Source: Baylisascaris procyonis
Lineage: Eukaryota > Nematoda > Chromadorea > Rhabditida > Ascarididae
Direction of reading: 5' to 3'
DNA length: 64,000 nucleotides
NCBI GenBank assembly: GCA_037389465.1
Contig: JAZARR010000188.1
Span: 2,445,501-2,509,500, forward strand
Made by a program: the position numbers and the translations under genes. Each line of letters opens with the position of its first letter. The stretch's first letter is position 1. The notes below the pieces were generated by a model, which worked only from the letters and a program-made list of their open reading frames with translations, was not told the DNA's origin and made no database searches. Shown piece after piece: positions 1 to 20,345 of this stretch.

Positions 1-402
1 AAGTGCGCTGAGTGGAGAGCTGTGCATATCGAATTCAACATTTCATCTCTCTCATTCGTTCGTTGGCGCATTTCTGCGGTCTTAAATGTGTTTATTCTAT
101 TTCTGTGGTAGACGGCACGAATGTTGTGAAATCGTGCGCACCAATAACCATGACATCTCTATGGGGATTACTCAGCTGCCTATCATTCAGTTCATTTTGT
201 TCACAAACCGCCTATTAAGTAACATTTAGAATCCATCAAAGCACAGAAGTACAGAAAGAGATGATAAGAAGGATTAAAACAATAAAGATATTGCCGCCAT
301 GATATTGAATGTTGTATTTGTCAATACGTTTTTCACCTGGTTTGCACGAAATTTCCAACGGTAGGAATAAAACAACCGCAAGATGTCGAAAGAACATGCC
401 TA

Positions 403-1460
<1,058 letters not shown>

Positions 1461-1495
1461 GCTTCTTTAGTGTTTAGTCTTCCGAGAAAGTAAGT
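1461..1495 (-). promoter_or_regulatory. Conserved 35-nt leader of gene A with splice acceptor
   Basis: Reading the minus strand, AAATTTGCAG (1496-1505) is followed by the leader, which carries CTTTCTCGGAAGACTAAACA and ends at the ATG. The acceptor next to a short leader fits either SL trans-splicing or a 5' UTR intron. Confidence 0.6.
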
Positions 1496-1505
1496 CTGCA
1501 AATTT

Positions 1506-4500
1506 ATGTGGTGTCCCTTTTGGCGTCTTTCTTTGTTAAGGACGAAAGCCACAGCTTGCGGGTTAACGTTCGCCTTCTTCTTTAAAGGGTCTATTGGGCA
1601 GTCAGAATCGAAAAAAAAATTTTCTGAAAATGGATGTCTTGAATTGGGAAATAAAGGCTTCAAAGGATACGAATATCTGTGTGCTCAAAAGACTTTACAT
1701 TTATATTTAGCATTGGGATATATGATGTATTGAATGTTTAGAAAAAAAAGTCTAACATGAAATCCATGACCGTAGAACAGAAAACAGTCTGTCCAAGTTC
1801 GACGAACTTTTTTTAGCCAAAGTGGCAGATGAAAAAGTATAAGTAATATTAGTAAGGATGCCTTAATGATTTTTTGATAGAACGGATCAGTGAATGATGC
1901 TTGAATTGTTAGCCGGAAAGACTAGGTATCTAATCCAATACACAGCTGGATTCACTGACAATGGCACCAAGAAATAATATCACATACGAAAAGAATGGAC
2001 CTAGAATAATAGCATATTATATAATTGCAGAGAAAGGAGAATTTAGAAATTAAATCCGAAATGAAAACAAATGTTATTATCTCTGCAGCTGTTTGGAACG
2101 TACGTCTGTGAGATCATCTAGAAAATAAAGTCTCCAATCCAAACTCTTTCCTCCTTAAAAAAGCAATCACTTAAAGATTTTGAAGGAAGGAAATGCATAG
2201 ACCCCTCCTGCAGACTATTTCTGCGTGAATGATCTCGGAATCATCTGTCAGTTGATGAAAAGTTCCGCCGAGTTCGAGGCACTTTCTAAGCTGAGTCCTA
2301 CTTTTCGAATGTGGAAACGATAACTTAGTATTATTGCAACAAAGATACTCATGAAGTTTACACCATGCGTGCCAACACTCATGATCATGCATCCACCACA
2401 ATACGCCATCACGTGAATACGAAGGAATTCTTATACAAGCATGATTTCTATAGAAGATGCAATGTGCAGCTGTCTGTCTTACATTAAGTTCACAGGTTCA
2501 GGTCCGGTATATGAACACTACTCCCCATTATTTATCCCCTGTGATCTTTGATGCTAGGATTCCAGCGGTTGGTCTTAGATAGTTGACGATAGTTCACGTC
2601 AAGTTGGTACACCGCGGTTTCTTCGCAATTTACGGTGATGAGAAGCGACGCACTGCGCGATTCAAACAGCTTCGAGGAAAATATTTGAATGGTTGGAAAA
2701 CAGTTGGAACGACCGCTCTCTTAGCAGTACACCATTGTTCTGTCGGACTTTTGGAATAGGTGATCAGAATAAGAAGAGATTTTTGGGGAAAGACCCCGTA
2801 GATATGTCACTCAAACACTGTCCTAGTGAGTAAAGATGATCCAACTGTTCCTGAGCCAAGGAATATAATCGCTTTGGAAGCGCTTACTATCGCATGACTA
2901 GAAAGAAGTAAAGAGATTTGTGCACACGCTTAGTCTCAAGTATGCTGCAACACGCTTTTCTTCTTGCAAAAACTTCCGAGAAACGCATATATCGACAACA
3001 GTAATAAACGCTATGATCCATAGAATGTACGACTCTCACTGTTCATTCTATGTCAGAGTGCCATCTCCTACGCTATGACAGATGGCCTGTCCTATGCCGG
3101 AGGAAATCTCTTGACTATTTGGAAGATAACTCCGGAGTATTGTGGAGGCAAACTGAAGAATCCCTACAAAATTTCATGAGGGAAAAATCCAGCCTGATGG
3201 TACTGGAAGAGGGGATTAATAAATGAAGTCGAGAGGTTCGACGACAGGATACATAAGCATGTTAGCTAGCACAGATGCAGCACTGCTACGTGACCATGGA
3301 GGATCAGTTTAAGTAGGGGCCAATAGAACCGCATAGCGTTTAGCTTTTTGTGCTATATCACAGCTGACGTTGCACGATGCGGGGTATTTCTTCGAATTGC
3401 AGCTTCCCACAGATCCAAAAATAAACTCGAAAGAAATGCACGCATTCATCATTCAGAAGCCCAAACTTCATCCAGCGAATCCTCTACCGTCGACTTGATC
3501 ATGAATGCGTTAATGCCTCATTGCTTACATATATGGACCTAGTTTACGCTTAATTGATAAGGCTTGCTTTCTTCTTTGGCAACTTGTACAGATATACCAC
3601 CTTTTCAAACTGTTTATCTCGTTTCGTTCCACTACTGCTCTTTTTGGTGAAGTTTGGTTCGTTCTACGACTAAGACCCCCGGTTGTTGAATGATCCGCTC
3701 CAACTTTTCTGCCAATAACGGTTTGCAGGCAAAAATAGACAAATTTTGAGAAGCGTTTCTACTCTTCCACGAATGAAGTCGTTAAATTATTGTATCTAGT
3801 TAATTCGAACGCGCGGATCAAGGCAATTATTACGTCACTCGCATTCCATTTGCATATGCAATCGTCACAGTGAAATAGTTAGCGCTTTTTGACAAAGTCA
3901 GGAAGTAAGTATGCTGTGCAAGTAACATTCACATTTTCCACAAGCATGTAACCACACACGTGGAGGAAATTCTGAAGCCTAACGTAGAAAGCTGACTCTG
4001 CCAAACACCGAATTTCGAGGAAATACTCGGGTTTCGAGGGTTATTTCATTCATTTTAAAGAATGTGAAAATCGTTGAAAATTCTCCCTGAAAAAGAATCT
4101 CGGCTACGTGGCGTCAAGTCGTTTGCATGTGGGCATTTGCGCTCATCCTGTCGCGCTCCTTGTTTCTGCCAGCCCTCTTCGCTGATATTCTGCCATTCGT
4201 TATCCGCTCATTTCTGTGGGAATGATTTCAGCTTTTACCTACAAAGTTCTCCGCTCAGATGAATGTGAAACGGTTTCATTTGTGAAGTTTATTTGCGAAA
4301 TTGACTCTGCGCGAATAGATTAATGAGTAATTTACAAGCATTTAGTCAACAAGTTTGAAGGCTATTCTTGTTAGAGGATTGGATAGATGAGAATCTTAAA
4401 AATTTCTCATGGTAATGTGTTCCCTGCCATTTAACTGTCAGTTCTTCGTGATATGTGGAAAAACAGCGAGGGTCTCATCGTGGATTTGATAGAAGGAATT

Positions 4501-6530
4501 GCGTATTCAATACAGCTGCATACTAGCGAAACCCTCTGCTCACGAAGGATCTTAAATATACATTCGGCTGCTCTAGCTTTCGGAAGGCCATTATCCAACA
4601 CTTCTTCTCTGCGCAATCCTCCGGTCACTTGCATGACCTTCCCATAACTCTGCAAGCATTCTTGGCTGTGCTTGATGGCTTACCAGGCTTTTCCGGTATC
4701 GATGAGAATAAGAAAAATTCAAGAAGTTAAAAAAGCACTCGACTTGAGTGTGAGGAATTATAGAAACAACGAAAAGGACTTAAAGTAATCCGGCACAATC
4801 TTCAGGCAACTTTTTGAAGTGCCACTGGATAGATTCATTGCAAGACTCGACACTCAAATACAGACTATTTTTGAATTCGGGGAAGCTAAAGTAGATTTTA
4901 GGAAAGAGTCGGGAAGCGCTTCAATATACATGCATTCTTTGCTCAAAAAGTTGATGCGGTACAATTCTTGTAATACATTCAAAAAATTAGGGTATGATGC
5001 ATTTGCAGCATGATAGCCGCTTCATATCTGCTAGAATAGTATAGCGGACTTAACGTTACTATTGAAACGGTTGCTGGTATGATGGCAACATTGGAAGTTA
5101 TGCAAGCGGAAGTAAATGTGCTTTAGCGAAGAGCGAAGATTTCATTTAAGAGAAAATACCAGTTGCAATGAACACAGACGATACAGAAGAAGAGGACATG
5201 TGAGGGAATGTTGAAGGTGGTTAAATAAATCATAGAACATCCCTATAATATCAAATTTCAAATTCGTTCATGCCATTTGAATAAGTTAATGTAGAATTTG
5301 TTTTCAGATATAACGTCGATTTAAAGATATTCGCAATAAAAGTTGATCATTTATATGCATTTTTGACAGATGTATATATTCTAATCATTTATTAAGAAGC
5401 AATTCATTAAATATTTCCTTAACAGTTTTCATGTGATCGACAATTAATCATAAATATCTTTGACGTTGCAATCGTTGCGGATGAAACGTTGTAGGTTGAT
5501 CAATTATCAGTGTCGATCCAAGTTCATCCACTCAATCCTACCACCTTGGTTACGACGATTCGACCTCATGAGGTGTATTGGCTAATATTTGAAACGTACT
5601 GCATGTATAAGTCATCGACATGATTGCTGCAGGTTTTTATGGTGTTCCTCGATGCTCCAGTAGTTGAACAATTTTTGAGCATTCATCTTCGGATTAATGT
5701 TCAAGTAGTCATCGCAATACTCAAGCACTCAGCCTTACTTCAATGAACCGGCTCTCCTCCTTCTTACCATATAATCACATCTACTAAATTTTTGTTAAAT
5801 GACTCGCCCGTGACTATTTTAAGGAATATCATCAGCTTTTGGCAAAAATTTACTGCTTTAGAATCGAAAAAATATTGAAGCTATCATTGAGGCATCAGGC
5901 GAATCGACGAAACTATGCACTAGGCGCATTTGAAAACCATTCCTGATAGCGCTCTTGATGTAGTTGACTATGGCACATTTGTACATATCAGCTTTGTACT
6001 CGCTAGTCACTTTATATAAATTCCATTGAGTTTTAATCGCTCTTTAGCGATAGTTTCTCTTCCAATAATTTCTTAGAACTGGCTCACTACAGTCGCAATT
6101 CCATCCAGGATGATTGTAAATGTACAAATGGTGAGTGTGCTATCAATTCATAAAAAGAAGACTCATTGATTTGCTGGGTTTGCTTCCAGTGGATGGTTGA
6201 AGGGAACGTCGCGGAGCCAGGAGACAGGCATCTTAACAAGAAGAAGCAGGTAGCGCACCTACCTCTTGGATCTGCCCTCTCGTGTTTTCAAGCAACGAAT
6301 GCCTCGTTCGAGCATGTCAACTAGAGGATTGAATAAAATGAAAATGGGGTCCATCTAGTTTCTTTTGTACCTCCGAAAGCGAAACAGACTAGAACGACGT
6401 TTTGATTGTTCCTTCTTCATTGCGTATGATAAGCTGCACTTGTTTATCTTGATTTTCCCCAATAGAAACAGCAAAGTGTGCTGCTATTAGAGGAGCAATG
6501 ATCGTGAATCAGCCATATGGAAGGAGCACA
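1506..6530. other. Intergenic region between A (5' side) and B (3' side)
   Basis: Besides the A block (3110-3470) I see no gene. The part at 2990-3100 still aligns with the region after the G block (for example CACTCTGACATAG). Around 6020-6080 there is weak similarity to 13735-13785 downstream of C, so this is decayed duplication sequence. Open frames here are short and unlike known proteins. Confidence 0.6.
3110..3470 (-). promoter_or_regulatory. Conserved upstream block of gene A (E-box CAGCTG at 3361-3366)
   Basis: On the minus strand it carries GAGTTTATTTTTGGATCTG, then CAATTCGAAGAAATACC and CAGCTGTGATATAGCAC. It continues with GCTAGCTAAC and a stretch closely matching gene G down to the paralogue of G's CAATATTCCAGAG. 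It lies 1.65-2.0 kb before the ATG. Promoter or enhancer function is inferred from conservation only. Confidence 0.55.
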
Positions 6531-6718
6531 TTTATGGCACACTTCACACCATATATATACACGATTGGAACATCATACATGTGCCGTTGTGTGATGCCCA
6601 TAAACATATACGTATTAGTTAAAAACTTGCGCAATAGAAACGCAATATGGTGTGCAACTTGTAATCCCGAAGTCTGGATCGAAGAGGAATGTCTCCCATC
6701 GAAATCTGGTGGTTTTGT
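6531..6718 (-). other. 3' UTR of gene B with putative poly(A) signal
   Basis: The stretch after the TAA is conserved among all copies. It ends in GTGCCATAAATGTGC, with CATAAA (6531-6536 on the minus strand) as the likely poly(A) hexamer, a one-base variant of AATAAA. Confidence 0.5.
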
Positions 6719-10173
<3,455 letters not shown>

Positions 10174-11229
10174 CTGCAATTACCAACATTTTTTCGTTCA
10201 ATATTCTCATCACTGGGAACAAACGCAAGAGCGATATCTCAAAGACTATACTGAAATTTGATTGTTGTATTTCGTGCATTTGTCTCAAACTCTATTCCGC
10301 CACGTCTATAGAGAAGATAAACCCTAAAAGCTTCAAAACAACTCTTCCACCACAAAATAGGTCCTTTTCTCTCACATTTTCAAAGCAAGAAGTTTGTGAG
10401 CCATCCAACAATTCATGCGAACATTTCATATGCGTAGTTTTTCTGCTAAGAGATATGAAATGGGACACGTACAGTGTTTGCGACAAAATTGCAGCTATAA
10501 GAGAGAACGTGGAGAAAATAAGCCTCTAAAATTCATCAAGAGATTCGTTTTCAGTAATTTCGAAAACTATGGTTTGCGATCTCATCACATTCAGCACACC
10601 GTCAAGAAACTCAACTTGTGGCCTGTCAAAGTTGGAAAGAGCGACTTCGATAATAAGGCAACAACAAAGACCATTTAATAGACCGAAATCTGTTCGTTAT
10701 CATAATGGAACATTGCAATATGCATCCCTCCACATAGGTTCTCGGTGCAAACACTAAACGTCAACCAACCTCCTTCCACCAGCAGTCCAACATAAACGAA
10801 ACGGAATTCCCAATAAATCAATATATGTATGCAATTCACTTGGAATCAAAAAAAAAAAAAAATTAATAGGAATAATACGTTACGTGGCACTGAGTGAAAA
10901 ATTTCAATGTGCTTTGCCGAAAATGTTTCAGTAATTGTACTCACAGTAAAGAGGAACAAATTGCTGCTTATATTACAACTAAAATGCACAACACTCTTGC
11001 GCTTAACTCTACATAGCCAATATTCTTTTGTAAACACCGTTTTGCATGAGCCCTCTCCCTCTCAAATTCAACTATTCCCGCCGGCCATCCTGTTTTAGTA
11101 GAACCGTTTTCCGTTCACCTTAAGCACGTTCTATCTAGGTTAAGAACCAATGTATCGAGCTGAGACAACCAGTCTCTAATAAATAAGCCATAGGTTCACG
11201 TAACTTGTGGAAATAGGTAGTTTTATTCA
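10174..11229. other. Long 5' region of gene B
   Basis: Between the B leader acceptor and its upstream block. It aligns with 56660-58342 upstream of H in inverted orientation, including the TATA-like TAATATAAGCAGC on the minus strand near 10970. It is probably outron or 5' UTR intron plus promoter. No coding region recognised. Confidence 0.5.
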
Positions 11230-11760
11230 AGAAAGTTATAGGAATGACCCCACCAAGACGTTCCGACAGTCGTTGAGTTGAGAAGTCAAAGTGGTCCTTG
11301 CGTACATGCTATTGGATAGATACATTAGAAAGTGAAGATTTATGCATAGGCACAACACAGACTGTAATTTATGAGGTTTTTGCAGAACACATTGGAAGAC
11401 AGGTTGAAGAATTTCAACTAAAGTTTTGTGAGAAAGCCGTTGAAGCTGATACAAATATAGGAGGAGCTCATAAATGAAGTTCAGCGACCTAATGACACCA
11501 AATAAAGATGTCTAACACAGACAAACTGCAGCATCGCACCGCACGGATCCAGACAAACTGCACCACTGCACTGCGGGGATGGAGGCAGGCTTTTAGTAGT
11601 ATCAAACACGAAGGCAAAGCGTTCGGTTTTGCGTGCTATATCACAGCTGACGTTGCACGATGGGGGGCATTTCTTCGAATTGCTGCTGAGCACAGATCTA
11701 AAGATAAACTCGAACAAGAAACATGCATTCTTTGCTCTGTATTCTAACAATTTTTCAGTA
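11230..11760 (-). promoter_or_regulatory. Conserved upstream block of gene B (E-box CAGCTG at 11644-11649)
   Basis: The core (11580-11745) reads on the minus strand GAATACAGAGCAAAGAATGC, CGAGTTTATCTTTAGATCTG, CAATTCGAAGAAATGCC and CAGCTGTGATATAGCACGC. The downstream part contains a repeated TGCAGTTTGTCTG also present in H. It lies 1.1-1.6 kb before the ATG, the closest in the array. Confidence 0.55.
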
Positions 11761-11885
11761 ACCATTCAACCCCCGTATTCACAGAATCTGAAAAAGTTAT
11801 TGAGTCGTTGCTACTCTGTTCAGACACATCTGTATGACAGGTTCAGGAAAGTTGCACGCTTCCTGTGTATTAGAAAAAAAAAACC

Positions 11886-12071
11886 ATGGCCGCTTTTTTG
11901 ATCGTTTTCGCGTCGAGCTTTCTTGTTGGTTTATTCGGGAATGTTTCGTTGCTTCGACGATCAAAGCCCTTTGCTAATTGGCACGACAGAGCATCTTTAT
12001 TTTTAGTCTCAGAGGCGCAGTTAAATTTGACGAAAAAGAACGGAGAGCAAAAATATTTAATTTCTTGTTGA
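11886..12071 (+). CDS. Possible small secreted-peptide ORF, 61 aa (left copy)
   Basis: The ATG has a strong context (AAAACCATGGCC). The product starts MAAFLIVFASSFLVGLFGN, which resembles a signal peptide, followed by a basic and polar tail ending YLISC. AATAAA lies at 12087-12092, 16 nt after the TGA. The same protein is encoded at 55931-56116 in the inverted duplicate, with only silent changes. The opposite strand is also open for 91 codons, so the coding strand is uncertain. No family is recognised, and it may be chance in a recently duplicated segment. Confidence 0.25.
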   Translation: MAAFLIVFASSFLVGLFGNVSLLRRSKPFANWHDRASLFLVSEAQLNLTKKNGEQKYLISC

Positions 12072-14397
12072 TCTTCTCTGTTCTTAAATAAATGCTGATT
12101 TAGAATCGATCGCTGTGAGGAATGGCGAAGATGCGACACATTCATCTAAGAGGCATACTCATATATCATTTTAGCTATATAACAGAATCTCTTGTGAATT
12201 TATCGACATTCCACATTCATCGGCAAAAGGAACATCAGTGATACAAATTGCAGTAAACATTGCAACACATTTTCACGGCATGGTTATGTATTCCGAGATT
12301 TGCATGCAAACAAAACGAGAGTTCGATGCTGGACACGTATTTGTCACAAAAAAGGATGTTTTTTAAAGTCAATTCTCCCGAGCGGTCGAAGCACCCAAAG
12401 TGTAGAGTCATTATTCCACGTACTAGATCATTCAGTGACAACCTACTCACTTACTTCGTTTAGCTTAATGTTTGAAAGCATTTTGTTGCAAGTCGTTTGA
12501 CGCGCTTTGTTATATGTTGCATATCTCCATAAAATGATGATTCCACAGTGAAGAGGGAGGCTAAGGTTCAAGGAAAATTTACTAGTAGCATTTTCCACAA
12601 TGCGATCTGGACTACTTCATGGTTTAAATGCATAAGATTTTGGTCATGGAAGGCAGTATGCATGAGTCAACACTTAGCTCGCAAATCACCTAGCTGCCTC
12701 GTCTACTGATGCAAGCTGAACGTTTTTTTTCGCAGTGTGCAGACTTCTACGGCAGATTTCATGTTATGTGTGTAGTTGAATAGTTTGCAAGTTTGACGTC
12801 AAACATTTTGCAGTATGGAACGGTTTATTAAAAACATTGGTTGACACAAATAACATGAACCAGACGATATGACACATATATATGCATTGCTTACGGATGC
12901 AATGTACCTGCCAGCTTTGCACATTCATTTCTGCCGCGTTGAATGTAAAGACTCAAATGAACGAAGTGGTGCCGCATTGAAACCAATTCACACATTTGTT
13001 TAAATGATTCCTTTGTGTTTCAATAATGTGAGGTGATCATAGCGCTAGAAGATTTTCAAATAGGATTCACCTCCAGTTTAGCTTTAAGCCCTCAGGTTTA
13101 CTGTGACCATAAGTGACAACCATCTGCATTTATCACACAAATATTCATGTTGACAAAAACAGTTGTAATGTGTTTCATTACTCATAGCGAATAACCTTTA
13201 TGCTTTTGAGGAAAATCCTTTAATCTTCAGAAAGAAAACCATTCAAAAACTCTACAACTTGAGGAGCCATTATCAGATCACAGGTTTGACAGAACTCAAA
13301 CTTCAGACGCACTCCCTCAGCCCTAAAAACTGACCATGGTACCTTTTTAGGAATGCGTTGGTCTTGGTTTTCTTACTTAGGCTAGTCTTATATACCATAT
13401 CGATATTTTTATACTACCTCGTTTTTGCTGTGTGCTGAACGATGCATTATCAGTCACTTCATGATTATTTTTGACGCATACAAGCCAGATGTCAGCGGAA
13501 GGAAAACTTTTATAAGCGGAATCTGACTAAGAACGTTCTCCGATCGAAAATCTTCGAAAATCTCACGAGAACATCAGAGAAATTGAATGAAATTATGCCT
13601 TGAGCTTCTCGATGCGTTTCTGATACCCACAGATAAAGTGTCAATTATCTTGCAAGCCATTTTTCAAAGGTATTGGACGTCGTTATTTGTGCTCGATAAA
13701 CTAATTTTCGTCATGAGTTTTCACAAACTTAGTCCAGCCTCTAATCGCTCGTTAGCGAAAGTTTCTCTTTAAACGTTTTTTTTTTCAAATCTTGTTTGCT
13801 CAATACGTAGAATCGACCAAGGTAATCAACAGGTGTGAACAGACCATACGATGCTGGCATTGCACCAGGCTACGACGAGAAAACTGCAAAAGGTATACTT
13901 GTAGGTAAAGAACTATCAGGTTTTTTCACTAATTCAGGAAGCCAGGTTGATTTGGTCGGTTGCGGTGGCCATGTAGGCGATAAGCGAGAAGTTCGATGAA
14001 GGTGAAGAGAGACTAGTTTAGTGAAGCCTCGACTCGCCAAAGGCAATTCATATTTCCACGAGCGGACGGAATATCTACGCCTTCACCATCTCAGTCGCAT
14101 GAAAGAAGATATATATAGGTCTCCTGCTAGTCCCTGTCACATGATTTTATTCAGTGAATAACACTGTTATTGTTGTCACGTGCACCATTCACGGAGGAAT
14201 CAAAATAGCGCCCACTCACGTAGGATTCTCTTTTTTATCTCGAAAGTGGAAAAACATTAGACGGCATTTGTATTCTGCTGACTTTCTCGTTTATATTTAG
14301 CTCAATTCTTGTTTAGTCCATTCTTTGCTCCATATGAAAATGGGCAGGGGGCTATTTGAAATACAATGATTGCGAAAGAGCAAATGTATAGAGCACT

Positions 14398-14594
14398 TTT
14401 ATGGCACAATTCACATCACATATATACACGAATTCAAACACCAAACATGTGCCATTGTCTAGTGTCATTAAATGCATACACGTCCTATATATATACTTGC
14501 GCAACAGAAACGCAATATGCTGTGCAACTTGTAATCCCGAAGTTTGGACCAACGAAGACGGTAGCGATGTCCTATAAATATCTGGTGGTTTTGC
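14398..14594 (-). other. 3' UTR of gene C with putative poly(A) signal
   Basis: CATAAA lies at 14398-14403 (minus) inside GTGCCATAAAAGTGC. This stretch and the DNA after it are about 99 percent identical to gene G in inverted orientation. Confidence 0.5.
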
Positions 14595-18206
<3,612 letters not shown>

Positions 18207-20084
18207 TTATATGAAAGCTATAGCGCACAATTTGAGAAAATCTCTGAAAATTTCCCATAAGAAAAATATCTCGTCCCCTTAAGTTAGAGGACAGACGTCA
18301 AAGACAGTTTCTAGCGCAAACACTTTTCGCACAAGCAACATGATAGTTCGATTGATAGTGGTCATTCCTCTCCTCTTCGACCGTCTGAATTGAGACTCAT
18401 CATAATGCGCTGAATACTCGCCAACATTATACTACCAGAATACTATAGCACCTTACTGAAAAGTCAATAAAATTCAAAAAATCCGTCGAACATTCATCGA
18501 TATACCTTGTGATGGAACGCTCGTTAAGGTTGTTGTCTGAAGTACGATGAATAGACTCACAAAGCGTACAAAGCAGAGCGTAAACATCGCAATTCGTTGC
18601 CAGAAGTGACGAAACCCAATGAAAACTTAGCAGGAAATTAGCCGCTAACCGGGATTTAAAATTTCGAATGAGCATTGAAAGTGAAACATGTTTAGTGCAA
18701 TGGGGGACGAATATTGGAGAAGAAATATGTTGCGATGAACTCTTGAATCCGGCCTTCTCTCGAATTCAGCTTCCTTCTTAATGCTTCATTTTGCAAATAC
18801 TCCTATTCCACACCTGTGCTAAAATTCACTCATTCGTTGAAACGTTTGGCCAGCTGACTACTTTCAGAAATAGCTGAACGTTGCGAATCTTTTGTATGGC
18901 TTGAAACGGTGGAAGGATTATAGCCATAAATTTATTGACTCGATTGGCCGATTCTTGAATAAAATTATTGCAGACGTGTACTCACTCCTTCACTTTAGTT
19001 TTTTTCTTCCTATCTTGCCTGCAGGCTCTCTAAGCGGCACTTTACTAGTTTATTAGTTTTTCTTTATTTCCGTTTTGTATTTCGTCCTAAACAATTGGCT
19101 GCCTGGTGTTTTATGAACGCTTTAGGATTTCGTTAGACATTCTTAAATAAATCTTCGTTATTCATGAAAAAATAGGATCCATAATGCGACAACAAAGCTA
19201 GTGTTATTCCCAAATATAATAGCATATTGGAATATGCACAGTCTGTCACATAGATATTTCTTACAAGCTCGCAATGATGCCCACCCTATCACATACACGT
19301 AAAGAAATGTTCTATCAATCCAATTTCATAGAAATGAGTGGCAGTGAACGGGAAGCTATCATTTACCATGTAGATTGCGGCAAATCGTTATGCTCATGTT
19401 GCAGCCAGCATGCGCAGCTCTAGTTCTCGTTTTAAGTTTAATCCATCTTTGTAAACATCACTTGCAACAGCCTCTTCATCGTCAAAATTGGTCCGACTAT
19501 CTGCCAATTTGAATGGTTGCAAATTGCGGAGCGAGAATTGGAAAATTGACGGTTGCACATTTAGCAGAGGCTAAGAGCAAAGTTTTGCATTCATCGAGAA
19601 GATCCACATTGGAAATTACTACAGCGATCCACATATGAGACGACAATTCTCTGATGAGTGAGTTATATATCACTAGATCATTTGCGGAGCTCGAAAGTTT
19701 GAATCAGAAAAGCTTTACGGATCATCCATGCTTCGTAAATTATAAATTCGTATTGTGGCAGAAATTGAGGCATTCCGACGCTTGGCGAGCTAACAAATTC
19801 AGCAATTCATAACTGAAGTGCAACTGTTTCATTGCGCATATTTTTTTCGAAAAGCAACAAAATCTGGGAAACGCTTGAAACGGATATGAGAACACCGGAA
19901 AATCTCTAACAAAATAGCTAAAAAGCGCAATCAATTCATTTTATTTCAAAGCGCTGTTTTGAATCACGCATAGATCGCCAGTAAAGCACAACGTCAATGG
20001 CAGTAGAAATCTTTCGAGAATATAGTAATAAGCATAGATTAAAGAACTTCCCAAAAATGTTATGAGGAAAAAACTGAGGGTAAT

Positions 20085-20345
20085 TAGCCATAGTAGAGGG
20101 AATGAATGAACAAAGTCGAATAACTCAACGATACGATATACAACACTCTGAGCTAGCTAAGCTGTAGCACTGCACTGCACGAGCTGAGGCGAGCTTTTAA
20201 GCGCATAGCATTCGGTTTTATGTTTTATGCCACAGGTGGGTTTGCACGATGCGGAGAATTTCTTCGAATCGAAGCTTTTTTTGCAGATCTAAAGATAAAC
20301 TCATGCGAAACGCGCTTATTTTTCGCTCTGAATTCATAGCTTCTT
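20085..20345 (-). promoter_or_regulatory. Conserved upstream block of gene C (E-box CACCTG at 20233-20238)
   Basis: Minus strand: GAATTCAGAGCGAAAAATAA, GAGTTTATCTTTAGATCTGC, GATTCGAAGAAATTC and CCACCTGTGGCA. It then continues TTAGCTAGCTCAGAGTG and TTGTATATCGTATCG, as in G. It lies 1.95-2.2 kb before the ATG. The E-box core differs from the usual CAGCTG. Confidence 0.5.

Larger units (their letters stand above)
10640..14560. repeat. Left arm of ~3.9 kb inverted duplication
   Basis: The region between gene B's 5' side and gene C's 3' UTR is the reverse complement of 53470-57385. Identity is patchy: about 99 percent at 11886-12145 and in the C 3' UTR and its flank, roughly 90 percent or lower around 13850-14100. 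Weaker homology continues into genes B/H and C/G themselves. Confidence 0.85.

Noticed and set aside
3340..3470. First reading of the conserved upstream block as a dispersed transposon (MITE or SINE)
   Set aside because: There are eight copies, one per actin gene, always at similar distance and orientation, with no terminal repeats or target duplications seen. Duplication with the genes fits better, though a genome-wide search would settle it.
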